NCBI GenBank assembly: GCA_023957475.1
Contig: JAMLHA010000001.1
Span: forward strand, 413,562-477,561
DNA from: Crocinitomicaceae bacterium
GTDB taxonomy: Bacteria > Bacteroidota > Bacteroidia > Flavobacteriales_D > Crocinitomicaceae
Direction of reading: 5' to 3'
DNA: 64,000 nt
Under the pieces are notes generated by a model. The model searched no databases. It saw nothing but the letters and a program-made list of their open reading frames with translations, and was not told the origin of the DNA. This document shows, piece after piece, positions 1 through 7,691 of this stretch; position 1 is the first letter of the stretch; the number at the start of each line of letters is the position of its first letter. Both the position numbers and the translations under genes were made by a program.

Positions 1-321
1 GCGTTGAGTACTAAGTTAGCAGCGATTGACACGCAAAAAGCAACTGAATTGGTAGATGCCGCTATCAAAGCAGGAAAAATCACAGCAGACAAAAAAGAAT
101 CATTCTTATCGTTGGCTAACAGTAATTTTGAAATGGCAAAAGGTGTATTAGACGGTATTCCTGCAAAACAAAACCTTGGTGCAAACATTCAAAACGCCGG
201 TACACCTGGTGCGTTTGACGCTGTCAAAACAATGGATGACTTTGAAAAGTTGTCTTTTGATCAGAAGTTACAGTTCAAGAACGAAGCTCCTGAGCAGTAC
301 AAATCAATCTTTAGTATTTAA
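1..321 (+). CDS. Mu-like phage protease/scaffold protein, C-terminal fragment (5' end outside window)
   Basis: The frame is open from the first base, and the only start-like codon is a TTG at position 4, so this is read as the 3' end of a gene that begins left of the window. The visible part has the look of the C-terminal tail of Mu I-type capsid protease/scaffold proteins: a Lys/Ala-rich helical stretch, then a GIPAK motif followed by NLGANI near residue 52, and a short acidic end. In Mu-like phages the protease matures the prohead and the C-terminal part acts as scaffold. The major capsid gene follows 20 bases downstream, as expected. The catalytic domain is not visible, so the call rests on the tail and on gene order. 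Confidence 0.6.
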   Translation, partial: ALSTKLAAIDTQKATELVDAAIKAGKITADKKESFLSLANSNFEMAKGVLDGIPAKQNLGANIQNAGTPGAFDAVKTMDDFEKLSFDQKLQFKNEAPEQYKSIFSI

Positions 322-341
322 CCTAAAAATCAAATAAGTAT

Positions 342-1271
342 ATGTTTACATTCACAGAAATGTGGTTGGCACGAGTAGTTGCATTAATCACGACACTAAC
401 ACAGGCACCATGGTTGGATGGTATTACAGAATTAGACACAGAAGTATTGGAAGTTGGTTCTGGCACTGCGTCGGAGCAAAACATCATCCATATTCCATTA
501 GAGAATTTTGAAGCTGATGTGTTAATTAACAACACAACCTATCCAATTGCAGCACAAGCATTCACGGATGGTGAAGCTACGATTCAATTAGACAAGTTCC
601 AAACAAAGGTAACAACACTTAGCGATGACCAAATCAACGGAGCTTCTTATGCGAAAATTGACAGTGCTACAAGAGCGCACACACGTGGTATCTTATCTAG
701 CAAATTCAAAAAAGCAATTCACGCATTAGCACCAGCGGTTGAAAGTGCTAATACACCGGTGATTGTAACTACAGGTACAGGGTTGAACGGCCGCAAACGT
801 TTAGTTTATGCTGATTTAGTAGCATTAAAACGTGAGTTGGATAAACAACAGATGCCAGCTGAAGGAAGACGATTAGTATTAACAGGCGAACACGTAAATG
901 ACTTGTTAGAAGACAGAGATCGTTTTGCAAACTTATTAAGTGACATGAATAGCGGAACAGTTGCACCTAAGATTGCAGGTTTTGAAATCTATTCGTATGA
1001 TGCTAATCCATTATTCTTCAAAGATTCTGGTAATTCAAACAAATGGACAAAGCGCCCATTCGGAACAGCACCACAAGCAGGCGATAAAGAAGCTTCTGTA
1101 TGTTTCTTAGCAGATAACGTAGCAAAGAAAACAGGTATTACAAAGCAATACTTTAAATTGGCTGCAGAGGATCCGGATAATCAAACAAACAGGTTGAACT
1201 ACCGCCACTACTTCATCGCATTACCGGTGCGCCAGAAGTATATGGGAGCGATTGTTTCAACTGACATTTAA
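342..1271 (+). CDS. Phage major capsid protein (Mu-like head subunit)
   Basis: This 309-residue protein has the size and composition of the major head subunit in Mu-like prophages of Bacteroidota. An N-terminal arm (MFTFTEMW) is followed by a mixed alpha/beta core typical of HK97-fold capsid proteins, including a central stretch around residues 105-125 (TRAHTRGIL) and a C-terminal PVRQKYMGAI segment. It lies directly after the protease/scaffold tail and before lysis and tail genes. The start ATG at 342 is 20 bases after the preceding stop. Bacteroidota genes commonly lack a strong Shine-Dalgarno site and none is evident. The family is inferred from sequence style and position; no motif is diagnostic on its own. 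Confidence 0.75.
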   Translation: MFTFTEMWLARVVALITTLTQAPWLDGITELDTEVLEVGSGTASEQNIIHIPLENFEADVLINNTTYPIAAQAFTDGEATIQLDKFQTKVTTLSDDQINGASYAKIDSATRAHTRGILSSKFKKAIHALAPAVESANTPVIVTTGTGLNGRKRLVYADLVALKRELDKQQMPAEGRRLVLTGEHVNDLLEDRDRFANLLSDMNSGTVAPKIAGFEIYSYDANPLFFKDSGNSNKWTKRPFGTAPQAGDKEASVCFLADNVAKKTGITKQYFKLAAEDPDNQTNRLNYRHYFIALPVRQKYMGAIVSTDI

Positions 1272-1310
1272 ATAGACTTTTAACGCATAATAAATAGAGA
1301 GGGCGAAAAG

Positions 1311-1874
1311 ATGATCCAGGAGCTGTATAAAGTGAGTAGTTTGTTAGAATCTACACAATGCGAAGATTCTGAATACACAGGTATGATTGCCTTACCGGAG
1401 CAACATCCGATAAGTGAAAGTGAGCAAGAATTAAGGGCTTACATTCAGGCAAGTCACATCACACGTAGAATTACTCACGCAGTTGTACACTGTGCGGCTA
1501 CTCAACCCACAGCTTCTGTGTCATCTATTTTGAATTATTGGAAAAATGTGCTCAAATGGAAAAACCCCGGCTATCACATTTTGATTGGCCAAAAAGGGTT
1601 TACTGTGCTTGCCAACTTCAATGAAGTAACAAATGGAGCAGTTGGCTACAATGGCAATGGTGTTCATATCTCCTACATTGGCGGTATTGACAAGGCAGGA
1701 AAACCACTAGACACTCGTAATGACTTGCAAAAGCGATTGATTCAAGTGTGTTTGGAAGAGTTAAAAAAGAAGATTCCAACATTGCGTGTTATTGGTCATA
1801 ATGAAGTAGCAGCTAAAGCGTGCCCTTCCTTTAAAGTAAAAGATGCTTACCCTCAATTTTGGACTGGAAAATAA
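1311..1874 (+). CDS. N-acetylmuramoyl-L-alanine amidase endolysin (amidase type 2)
   Basis: This 187-residue enzyme is predicted to cut the amide bond between MurNAc and L-Ala for host lysis. The amidase_2/T7-lysozyme fold is visible from about residue 53. The likely zinc ligands are His60 (in VVHCAAT), His163 (in IGHNEV) and Cys171 (in KACPSF). Tyr88 and Lys169 occupy the places of the T7 lysozyme catalytic Tyr46 and Lys128. The first 50 residues are not part of the fold. No signal peptide or signal-anchor helix is seen, so export would need a holin or an equivalent. The gene is followed after 6 bases by a membrane coiled-coil protein, giving a small lysis cassette between capsid and tail genes. 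Confidence 0.85.
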   Translation: MIQELYKVSSLLESTQCEDSEYTGMIALPEQHPISESEQELRAYIQASHITRRITHAVVHCAATQPTASVSSILNYWKNVLKWKNPGYHILIGQKGFTVLANFNEVTNGAVGYNGNGVHISYIGGIDKAGKPLDTRNDLQKRLIQVCLEELKKKIPTLRVIGHNEVAAKACPSFKVKDAYPQFWTGK

Positions 1875-1880
1875 AACAAA

Positions 1881-2252
1881 ATGATGAGTATTGATAATGT
1901 GTTAATATTTCTTGGCGGCGTGTTAGCTACATTGTTACCGTTGTTGTTTAGCAAACGAAAACAAGTTGCAGAAACAGCTACAACAGAAGTACAGAGTGCA
2001 CGTGAAGTTATAGCAGAATGGAAGTCCCTTTCTGATGAGTTTAAGTCAACCATTGCAAGAATGGATGCAACCAATAAACAACTGGTGGATCAAAACACAC
2101 AGTTGTTAATGGATAACAACAAATTATTTGAGGACAATGTGAAGCAACAACAATTGCACAAGAAAGTGTTAGACGAACTTCACTCATTAAAATTGGCTTA
2201 TTCCAAATTAGAAAAAATGTATCAAACCCTTAAACAGGAACTTAAAAAATAA
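1881..2252 (+). CDS. Small membrane-anchored coiled-coil phage protein (candidate i-spanin or holin-like)
   Basis: The 123-residue protein has one N-terminal membrane helix (about residues 6-23, then a basic SKRK stop-transfer patch) and a long heptad-like coiled coil over residues 35-120 rich in Gln, Lys, Glu and Leu. This layout, a short cytoplasmic end, one helix and a long coiled coil, matches Rz-type inner-membrane spanins, and the gene sits right after the endolysin. If the topology is inverted it could instead be a holin-like or scaffold protein. No overlapping or embedded lipoprotein frame (o-spanin) was recognised. Two adjacent ATG codons (1881, 1884) are both possible starts. The function is inferred from topology and neighbour only. 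Confidence 0.5.
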   Translation: MMSIDNVLIFLGGVLATLLPLLFSKRKQVAETATTEVQSAREVIAEWKSLSDEFKSTIARMDATNKQLVDQNTQLLMDNNKLFEDNVKQQQLHKKVLDELHSLKLAYSKLEKMYQTLKQELKK

Positions 2253-2255
2253 AGC

Positions 2256-2645
2256 ATGAAAACATATTTTAAAACAGCAGATGGCAATTTGTTTTACACA
2301 CACAATGCAGCATATAACCATGCTCGTTCATTGCAAGACAAAACCATTGTAGAAGTTGATGAAAATCAACAACCAATCGAAACAGCTACTATTGAAGTAG
2401 AGGTTGAAGAAACTACTGAAGAGGTTGAAGAAACTACTGAAGAAGTTGAAGAAACTACTGAAGAAGTAAAAGAGGCTACCAAAGATGTTGAAGAAGCTTA
2501 TGAAATTACAGATCATAAAGCAGAGGAAACAGATTTAACAGCCTTAACAAATGCTCAACTAATAACATTAGCTAAAGAAAAAGGTATCTCTGTCCCAAAA
2601 AGAGCTACAAAAGAGCAGATCATTGAATTGTTAACACAAAACTAA
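2256..2645 (+). CDS. Glu/Thr-rich phage protein with C-terminal SAP/HeH-like motif (Mu gp35-like position)
   Basis: The 129-residue protein has a short N-terminal globular part (residues 1-45), a very acidic low-complexity linker made of EETTEEV repeats (about residues 48-78), and a C-terminal helix-extended-helix motif (residues about 98-127, of the form LTNAQLITLAKEKGI...ATKEQIIELL) like SAP, HeH or Rho N-terminal domains. Proteins with this tail occur just after the capsid gene in Mu-like phages (gp35 region). The exact role is unknown; head completion or DNA/RNA contact are possibilities. The acidic linker is coded by near-identical 21-base repeats, so its length may vary between relatives. 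Confidence 0.55.
   Translation: MKTYFKTADGNLFYTHNAAYNHARSLQDKTIVEVDENQQPIETATIEVEVEETTEEVEETTEEVEETTEEVKEATKDVEEAYEITDHKAEETDLTALTNAQLITLAKEKGISVPKRATKEQIIELLTQN
2403..2465 (+). repeat. Three tandem 21-bp in-frame repeats
   Basis: Three consecutive copies of a 21-base unit (beginning GTTGAAGAAACTACTGAAGA) occupy 2403-2423, 2424-2444 and 2445-2465 and differ only in the last base. A fourth, diverged unit follows. The repeats encode VEETTEE and keep the reading frame, so copy-number change would lengthen or shorten the acidic linker without breaking the gene. Confidence 0.9.
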
Positions 2646-2651
2646 TAATAG

Positions 2652-3884
2652 ATGTTACCAGGTATTAATATTGAATTTCAAAATGGTGCGCTTGGTCAAG
2701 TAGTGCCATTACCAGACGGTTGCTTTGGTGTTGTAACAATGGCCGACGAGGTGTCAACTACCTTTGTTCATGAAACGCCTTATATTGTTAAGTCAATGAA
2801 AGACGTAGCAGACTTAGGAATTACAGATACTGTTGGAAATCACATCTTATATAAATTCTTAGAAGAGTTTTTCACAGAAGGTGGAACTGGTCAGGAATTG
2901 TGGATCATGGCATTTCCAAAATTAGATGTTTCTACTCCTGTTAAGATGAGTGATTTGTTTACTTCAGTATCTGGTGAGGTGCCAGTTGCTAAGTTGATGA
3001 ATGCAGCTAATGGGAAATTACGTGGATTGTTTGCCTTGTGGAATCCTGATGCAACTTATACGCCTGTTATTACAGATGGTATGGATGCAGATGTTGCGTT
3101 GACTAAAACCAAAGCACAAGCATTCTTGGAAGATTACACCAATACAAAGAAAGCACCAGCATTTTGTGTGTTAGAAGCGTATGCTTTCACAGGTATTAAA
3201 ACCGCATTGGCAGACTTAACCTACGAAACAAACAACCGTGTAGCTGTGTTGATTGGTGATACAGAAACAAGAACAGGTGTAACAGCTTCTAAAGGAACTG
3301 CACTTGGTGTATTAGCTGGTAGATTGGCTAAGAACTCCGTTCAAACAAACATTGGTCGTGTGGCTGATGGTCCAGTAAAACAATTGTCAATGTACATCTT
3401 AGATGACAAAGTAGAAGACTACGATGTTGAGAGCTTACACGACAAAGGTTATATCACTTTCCGTACACATGTGGGTAAATCTGGTTATTTCTTTACCGAT
3501 GATCCATTGGCAACTGAAGTAGCAGATGATTATCACTACTTAACAATGCGTAGAGTGATTGATAAAGCATTCAGAATTGCTTACAACACATTGTTGAACT
3601 TCTTACTAGATGATGTTCAGTTGACAAACCAGGGAACAGTTTCGCCAATCTATGCGAAAACAATCGAAGGACAAGTCATCAATGCTATCTATTCGCAAAT
3701 GACAGCGAATGGCGAATTATCAGCTGATTTAACTGATACAAATGATAAAGCAGTTGTTTGTGTGGTTGATTTAACCAACAATGTTGCTGCAACATCTAAG
3801 TTGAATGTTACAGTTCAGGTTCGACCTAAAGGATATGCACGTTATATTGATGTTCCATTGGGATTTGTTCCTGTTAATAATTAA
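2652..3884 (+). CDS. Phage contractile tail sheath protein (DUF2586-like)
   Basis: This 410-residue protein matches the style and place of the tail sheath in Bacteroidota Mu-like phages (DUF2586-type). Its N-terminus starts MLPGINIEF, and the core contains GVTASKGTALGVLAGRLA and the LHDKGYITFRTHVGKSGYFFTDD strand-loop region typical of sheath subunits. The C-terminus ends in a beta strand with PKGYARYIDVPLGFVPV. The sheath contracts around the tube to drive injection. It is followed by the tube gene 21 bases downstream, which is the usual order. The presence of a sheath makes this a myovirus-type tail. Confidence 0.8.
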   Translation: MLPGINIEFQNGALGQVVPLPDGCFGVVTMADEVSTTFVHETPYIVKSMKDVADLGITDTVGNHILYKFLEEFFTEGGTGQELWIMAFPKLDVSTPVKMSDLFTSVSGEVPVAKLMNAANGKLRGLFALWNPDATYTPVITDGMDADVALTKTKAQAFLEDYTNTKKAPAFCVLEAYAFTGIKTALADLTYETNNRVAVLIGDTETRTGVTASKGTALGVLAGRLAKNSVQTNIGRVADGPVKQLSMYILDDKVEDYDVESLHDKGYITFRTHVGKSGYFFTDDPLATEVADDYHYLTMRRVIDKAFRIAYNTLLNFLLDDVQLTNQGTVSPIYAKTIEGQVINAIYSQMTANGELSADLTDTNDKAVVCVVDLTNNVAATSKLNVTVQVRPKGYARYIDVPLGFVPVNN

Positions 3885-3905
3885 TCATTAAATACCATTT
3901 AAACT

Positions 3906-4346
3906 ATGTTTAATTCAAGAGAATACGAATGGGCAGATGTTACTGTCATTTTAGGAGGTAGAGACCTTACAGGAATTAGATCGGTGAAGTATTCAGAAAA
4001 AATTGAGCGTGAGGCGGTTTATGCAAAAGGCCGCCGACCTCACGGCATTCAATCTGGAAACCTATCTTATGAAGGTGAAATATCTATGTTGCAATCAGAG
4101 TACGAAGCATTGGTTACTTCAGGTAATGGTTCAATTCTTTCATTGAGCGTTGATATTGAAGTAGCTTACGGAAACGCACCTGATCCAATTGCAATAAAAC
4201 GCATTGAAGGTGTGAGATTCACAGAAGCAGCACAAGGGTTGAAACAAGGTGATAAATTCATGGAAATCACTTTACCATTCATCGCATTGAATGTTGCGAA
4301 CCTTTCAGCTGGAGGAAATACACCAGCATCAAGCCCGAAATTTTAA
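3906..4346 (+). CDS. Phage tail tube protein
   Basis: The 146-residue, mostly beta protein begins MFNSREYEWADVTV and contains a GIRSVKYSEKIE strand, a KGRRPHGIQSG loop and a C-terminal LPFIALNV strand. This is the pattern of tail tube proteins that stack as hexamers inside the sheath. Size and position between the sheath gene and the chaperone gene agree with the tube role. The C-terminal tail (GGNTPASSPKF) is short and low in structure. The call is by gene order plus overall beta composition; there is no catalytic motif to check. Confidence 0.75.
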   Translation: MFNSREYEWADVTVILGGRDLTGIRSVKYSEKIEREAVYAKGRRPHGIQSGNLSYEGEISMLQSEYEALVTSGNGSILSLSVDIEVAYGNAPDPIAIKRIEGVRFTEAAQGLKQGDKFMEITLPFIALNVANLSAGGNTPASSPKF

Positions 4347-4363
4347 TCTTTAAGTTATAAATT

Positions 4364-4657
4364 ATGTACACTCCATCTAAAGAAGAAATCGAAGAATTAA
4401 AAGCCAAACATGGCGACATCTTCAAATTAACAGTAGAAGATAAATGCTGCATTATGCGCACACCTTCACGCAAGGAATTATCCTATGCTTCAAAATCAGC
4501 TGAAAAGGACCCGTTGTCATTTAACGATGTGATTTTGAAAAATTGTTTTGTTGCTGGTGATACCGAAATTCGTGATAACGATGCTTATTTCTTAGGCGCG
4601 TCACAAAAGTTAGCTGATCTAGTTCAAGTTAAACAGGCTACGCTGGAAAAGCTTTAA
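4364..4657 (+). CDS. Phage tail assembly chaperone, short (gpG-like) product
   Basis: The 97-residue alpha/beta protein lies between the tail tube and tape measure genes, the place of the tail assembly chaperone pair in Mu, lambda and related phages. Its frame ends at the TAA at 4655-4657 directly after LEKL. The -1 frame then stays open for another 60 codons with protein-like content (see next entry), which is the hallmark of the gpG/gpGT frameshift pair. The chaperones bind the tape measure and tube subunits during tail assembly and are absent from the virion. Confidence in the role comes mainly from gene order and the overlapping frame. Confidence 0.7.
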   Translation: MYTPSKEEIEELKAKHGDIFKLTVEDKCCIMRTPSRKELSYASKSAEKDPLSFNDVILKNCFVAGDTEIRDNDAYFLGASQKLADLVQVKQATLEKL

Positions 4658-4833
4658 GGGATGCTGAAATAAACCGCTCCGAAGATATACGCATATCAGA
4701 TGCATATTTACGATACTTCTTCGGGATTCAGCATCCCGAAGATTTGTCGGATGAAGAATGGGCAATGCGTGTTAGGGAGTTAGAATATATCCGCAAGGAA
4801 TTAAGCAAGTCGAATGATGTGGGTATGAAGTAG
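4633..4833 (+). CDS. -1 frame extension of the tail assembly chaperone (gpT-like part of a gpGT fusion)
   Basis: The -1 frame relative to the chaperone gene is open from 4633 to the TAG at 4831-4833. If ribosomes slip back one base near GGAAAAG (4645-4651, 0-frame GAA AAG read as GGA AAA), the product continues LEK-ALRDAEINRS and then DAYLRYFFGIQ...LSDEEWAMRVRELEYIRKEL. This is a smooth helical continuation with clear coding character and no good start codon of its own. The heptamer is not the canonical X-XXY-YYZ signal; a single-tRNA slip at A-AAG is the simplest explanation. Alternatives are a sequencing error or a true frameshift mutation that broke one longer gene. Confidence 0.65.
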   Translation, partial: TGYAGKALRDAEINRSEDIRISDAYLRYFFGIQHPEDLSDEEWAMRVRELEYIRKELSKSNDVGMK

Positions 4834-4851
4834 AGTTTATTTATATTGGTA

Positions 4852-4986
4852 TTAGTCTCTAAGTTGTTTAAACACATCTATTAAATAAGCTATAAAAGCA
4901 AGTAGAAACCACCCAAATCCAATCCATACAAGGATGTTGAGCCAAAATTGACCCTCTAATAACGATAGAACACTTAGTTGAAACAT
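4852..4986 (-). CDS. Small single-helix membrane protein encoded opposite the tail operon (candidate phage accessory gene)
   Basis: A complete 44-codon frame runs on the minus strand from ATG at 4986 to TAA at 4852. It encodes a short polar start (MFQLSVLSLLEGQ), a long Trp/Phe/Leu/Ile-rich membrane helix (about residues 15-38) and a short charged end (DVFKQLRD). It fills a gap of about 180 bases between the chaperone extension and the tape measure gene that is otherwise unexplained in a tightly packed operon. A TTG-N21-TATATTTG promoter-like sequence lies just upstream on the same strand. Small membrane proteins with their own promoter inside late operons are typical of prophage accessory genes (morons), some of which block superinfection. 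The function here is not known. Confidence 0.5.
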   Translation of the reverse strand: MFQLSVLSLLEGQFWLNILVWIGFGWFLLAFIAYLIDVFKQLRD

Positions 4987-5006
4987 GACTAATGTTTTTG
5001 TTTGCG

Positions 5007-5038
5007 CAAATATATGGAAAATAAATTAAACTTTACAA
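5007..5038 (-). promoter_or_regulatory. Bacteroidota-type promoter for the antisense small membrane gene
   Basis: On the minus strand a TTG (plus-strand CAA at 5036-5038) and a TATATTTG (plus-strand CAAATATA at 5007-5014) are separated by 21 bases, matching the TTG / TAnnTTTG promoter pattern of Bacteroidota. Transcription would begin near 5000, about 14 bases before the ATG at 4986. The -7 element overlaps the ATG of the tape measure gene and abuts a perfect 10-bp palindrome TTTGCGCAAA (5001-5010), a possible operator. Confidence 0.45.
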
Positions 5039-7035
5039 TTAATATTGGAATGAGCGGTAATGAGAAAGTTACTGCCACAATCCATAACATAGAAAATGCG
5101 TTTGTACAAGTTGATGCAACGGCTGTTTCAGCATTTGCTAAAATTCAACAAAGTATTAAATCAATTAAGGTTGCATCTATAATGCAGCAAATAGAAGGCT
5201 TAGCGAATGGTTTTCAATCAATCAATGAACCAGGGTTAAAATTCGAGTCTTCACTTCATGAATTATCTGCGTTAACAGGCGTTACAGGTAAAGGGTTGCA
5301 AGAACTAGGTAAATCTGCTAAAGCATCTGCTACAGAATTTGGCGGAAATGCGGCATCATCTTTAGAAACTTATAAAACAATATTATCACGTCTCGGTCCA
5401 GATATTGCTAAAAACAAAGAAGCATTATCAGGAATGGAGCGAAACGTACAGATTTTATCAAAAACCATGGGTGGTGACGCAGCAGGTGCTGTAGATGCTT
5501 TAACAACCGCCATGCTTCAATATGGTGTTGATTTGAGTAAGCCACAAGAAGCACAAAAAGAAATGGCACGCATGATGGATATTATGGCAAATGCAGCACA
5601 GGAAGGCGCAGCAGAAGTTCCGCAAATATCAGCAGCTTTAAAAGTTTCAGGTGTTGCGGCTACGCAAGCTAAAGTTTCATTTGCAGAAGCCAATGCCGCT
5701 ATTCAAGCCTTGGCGATGGGTGGAAAAGAAGGATCTGAAGCGGGTATGGCATTGCGCAACGTCTTGGGCAAAATGGCTGGTGAAGATGTTATACCAAAAG
5801 AAGCCGCTGAAAAACTAAAGCGATTAGGCGTTGATATGAATATTGTGTCTGACAAAACAATACCATTTACACAACGATTACGAGAACTCAAAAAAGCACA
5901 AGGTGATGCCACTATTATGGCTCAGGTATTTGGTGTTGAAAATGCTGCTGGAGCTAATATATTAATTAACTCTGTAGATGCACAGGACAAATTAACACAA
6001 GCTATCCAAAAACAAGGTGGCGCACAAGAACAAGCTAATATCGTAATGGAATCAACTGAGGAGAAGCTAAACAAAATGCGTGCTAAAATAGATAATGTTA
6101 AAATATCCTTGTTTGAATTGACCGGAGGGTATATGGGGTATTTATCTGTTGTAGGAGATGTCATGAGAGATGTTAGTTCTTTTATTCCTTTAATAGAGTT
6201 TTTAACTTCAAAACAAAGATTGATGGCTGTTTGGAATGGCATTGTAACAGCTTCTACTTGGTTATGGTCTGGTGCTCAAGCAGTATTAAATGCAGTTATG
6301 ATGGCAAGTCCATTAACATGGATAATATTAGCTATAGTAGCCCTCATCGGTGTTATTGTGTTCTTAGTAACCAAAGTAGAAGGTTGGGGTGAGGCTTGGG
6401 GGCATACTTGGAATGGTGCTAAGTTGGTTGTCTTAACTTTTGTTGAAAAAATAAAGTTTGGTTTTAATACGATGATAAATGGTATCATGATAGGCCTCAA
6501 TAAAATCAAAGAGGGGTGGTATAGGTTTAAAAACGCCGTAGGCTTAGGCGATGAGAAAGAAAACAATAAAATGATTGCTCAAATCAATGGTGATACCAAC
6601 CGAAGAATGAAGGAAATCAAAGATGGAGCTGAAAAAGTTAAAGATCTAGAAAATCAAAGCCTTGCCGAATTTGGTTCTGCAATAGGATCATTAAAAATAA
6701 AAAAAGGAAAAGACAAAGTTGATGAAGCAACCGTACCTACTGCAGGCGCATCTCCTGAGGGAATTGTACCACCAAAAACACCTGGTATCATTCCTGCTGA
6801 CAATGGTACTGGAGATGGTACTGGAGATACAAAAAAAGGTCAAGGTTCTAAATCCAACGAATCTATTGCTACTGGAGGGCAACGCAACACCGTAATCAAT
6901 ATTACTATGAAAAACATGGTGGAAGCTATGAATATAACAGGTCGCGACTTTAAAGAATCAGCTAATAACATGAGTACAGAGCTACAAGACCAAATGGCTC
7001 GTGTACTTGCAATGGCAGTAACAACAGCAGGATAA
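5014..7035 (+). CDS. Phage tail tape measure protein
   Basis: This 673-residue protein is long, helical and Ala/Gln/Lys-rich with a central hydrophobic region, as tape measure proteins are. Residues about 60-330 resemble the TP901-type tape measure core (ASATEFGGNAASSLETYK, then GGDAAGAVDALTTAMLQYG and ANAAIQALAMGGKEGSEAGMALRNVLGKMAG). Hydrophobic segments with Trp lie near residues 400-450. The protein sets tail length and is released during injection. The ATG at 5014 is preferred over an in-frame TTG four codons upstream. The stop overlaps the next start (TAATG), so the following genes are translationally coupled. Confidence 0.85.
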   Translation: MENKLNFTINIGMSGNEKVTATIHNIENAFVQVDATAVSAFAKIQQSIKSIKVASIMQQIEGLANGFQSINEPGLKFESSLHELSALTGVTGKGLQELGKSAKASATEFGGNAASSLETYKTILSRLGPDIAKNKEALSGMERNVQILSKTMGGDAAGAVDALTTAMLQYGVDLSKPQEAQKEMARMMDIMANAAQEGAAEVPQISAALKVSGVAATQAKVSFAEANAAIQALAMGGKEGSEAGMALRNVLGKMAGEDVIPKEAAEKLKRLGVDMNIVSDKTIPFTQRLRELKKAQGDATIMAQVFGVENAAGANILINSVDAQDKLTQAIQKQGGAQEQANIVMESTEEKLNKMRAKIDNVKISLFELTGGYMGYLSVVGDVMRDVSSFIPLIEFLTSKQRLMAVWNGIVTASTWLWSGAQAVLNAVMMASPLTWIILAIVALIGVIVFLVTKVEGWGEAWGHTWNGAKLVVLTFVEKIKFGFNTMINGIMIGLNKIKEGWYRFKNAVGLGDEKENNKMIAQINGDTNRRMKEIKDGAEKVKDLENQSLAEFGSAIGSLKIKKGKDKVDEATVPTAGASPEGIVPPKTPGIIPADNGTGDGTGDTKKGQGSKSNESIATGGQRNTVINITMKNMVEAMNITGRDFKESANNMSTELQDQMARVLAMAVTTAG

Positions 7036-7691
7036 TGACACTCAGCGATAAAGACATATTGATTGCAAGTTTGCTCGGTTCTAAAATGATGGAACGTGTT
7101 CCTCGTTTGGCTGTTGTTCAAAATGAGCTGATGAAACATCCTGTGCCATCTGTTCCGTTTTTACCGTTTAAAAACGATGTGGTAATTAACAAGCCTGTTG
7201 TAACGGAAGTTAATGGTAAAATATGGCAAAGTGATTCGCAAGAAAATCAATTCTTTCCACTTTACATTCGTAGAGCTGGTTCAGATGATCCGTTTTTTAT
7301 GTTGCCTTATGAACCGATGATATCTGTTAGTGGTAAAAACAACATTGTTACTCGCAACATTGCTAAAGCACCTAACTTCATTGGCACAATTAAAGAGCAT
7401 TTTTCGCAAGATGATTACGAGATAAATATAACGGGTTCTTTATACGGACGTGAAGAAATTGGCACGTATGATGAAGCCTTTCCTTATGATGACTTTGTGA
7501 AGCTAAAGAACTATTGCATATCACCAACTGGCTTGGAAGTACAATGTGAGTTCTTACAATACTTTGGTGTTGACAAGATTGTAGTGCAAGATTTTAGCTT
7601 TCCATTTTCCAAGGGTGAAAACATTCAAGTATATGACATTAAAGCGTTGAGTGATTTCTCAGCGGATTTTTTACTAGAAATAGAAGACTGA
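7035..7691 (+). CDS. Phage tail/baseplate protein (DUF6046-like)
   Basis: The 218-residue protein follows the tape measure gene with overlapping stop and start and occupies the place of Mu gp43 (DNA circularisation/tail-end protein). It has a mixed beta fold with the segment LPYEPMISVSGKNNIVTRNIAKAPN near residue 95 and a conserved-looking SLYGREEIGTYDEAFPYDDFVKL region near 140. I associate this style with DUF6046 proteins of Bacteroidota phages. The exact virion position is unknown; a role at the tail tip next to the hub is inferred from order only. Confidence 0.55.
   Translation: MTLSDKDILIASLLGSKMMERVPRLAVVQNELMKHPVPSVPFLPFKNDVVINKPVVTEVNGKIWQSDSQENQFFPLYIRRAGSDDPFFMLPYEPMISVSGKNNIVTRNIAKAPNFIGTIKEHFSQDDYEINITGSLYGREEIGTYDEAFPYDDFVKLKNYCISPTGLEVQCEFLQYFGVDKIVVQDFSFPFSKGENIQVYDIKALSDFSADFLLEIED

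Noticed and set aside
2403..2465. CRISPR-like array
   Set aside because: The repeats are 21 bases, adjacent without spacers, and in frame within a coding sequence.
4279..4473. 64-codon minus-strand frame opposite the tail tube and chaperone genes
   Set aside because: It is a shadow of two well-supported plus-strand genes and has no promoter-like sequence.
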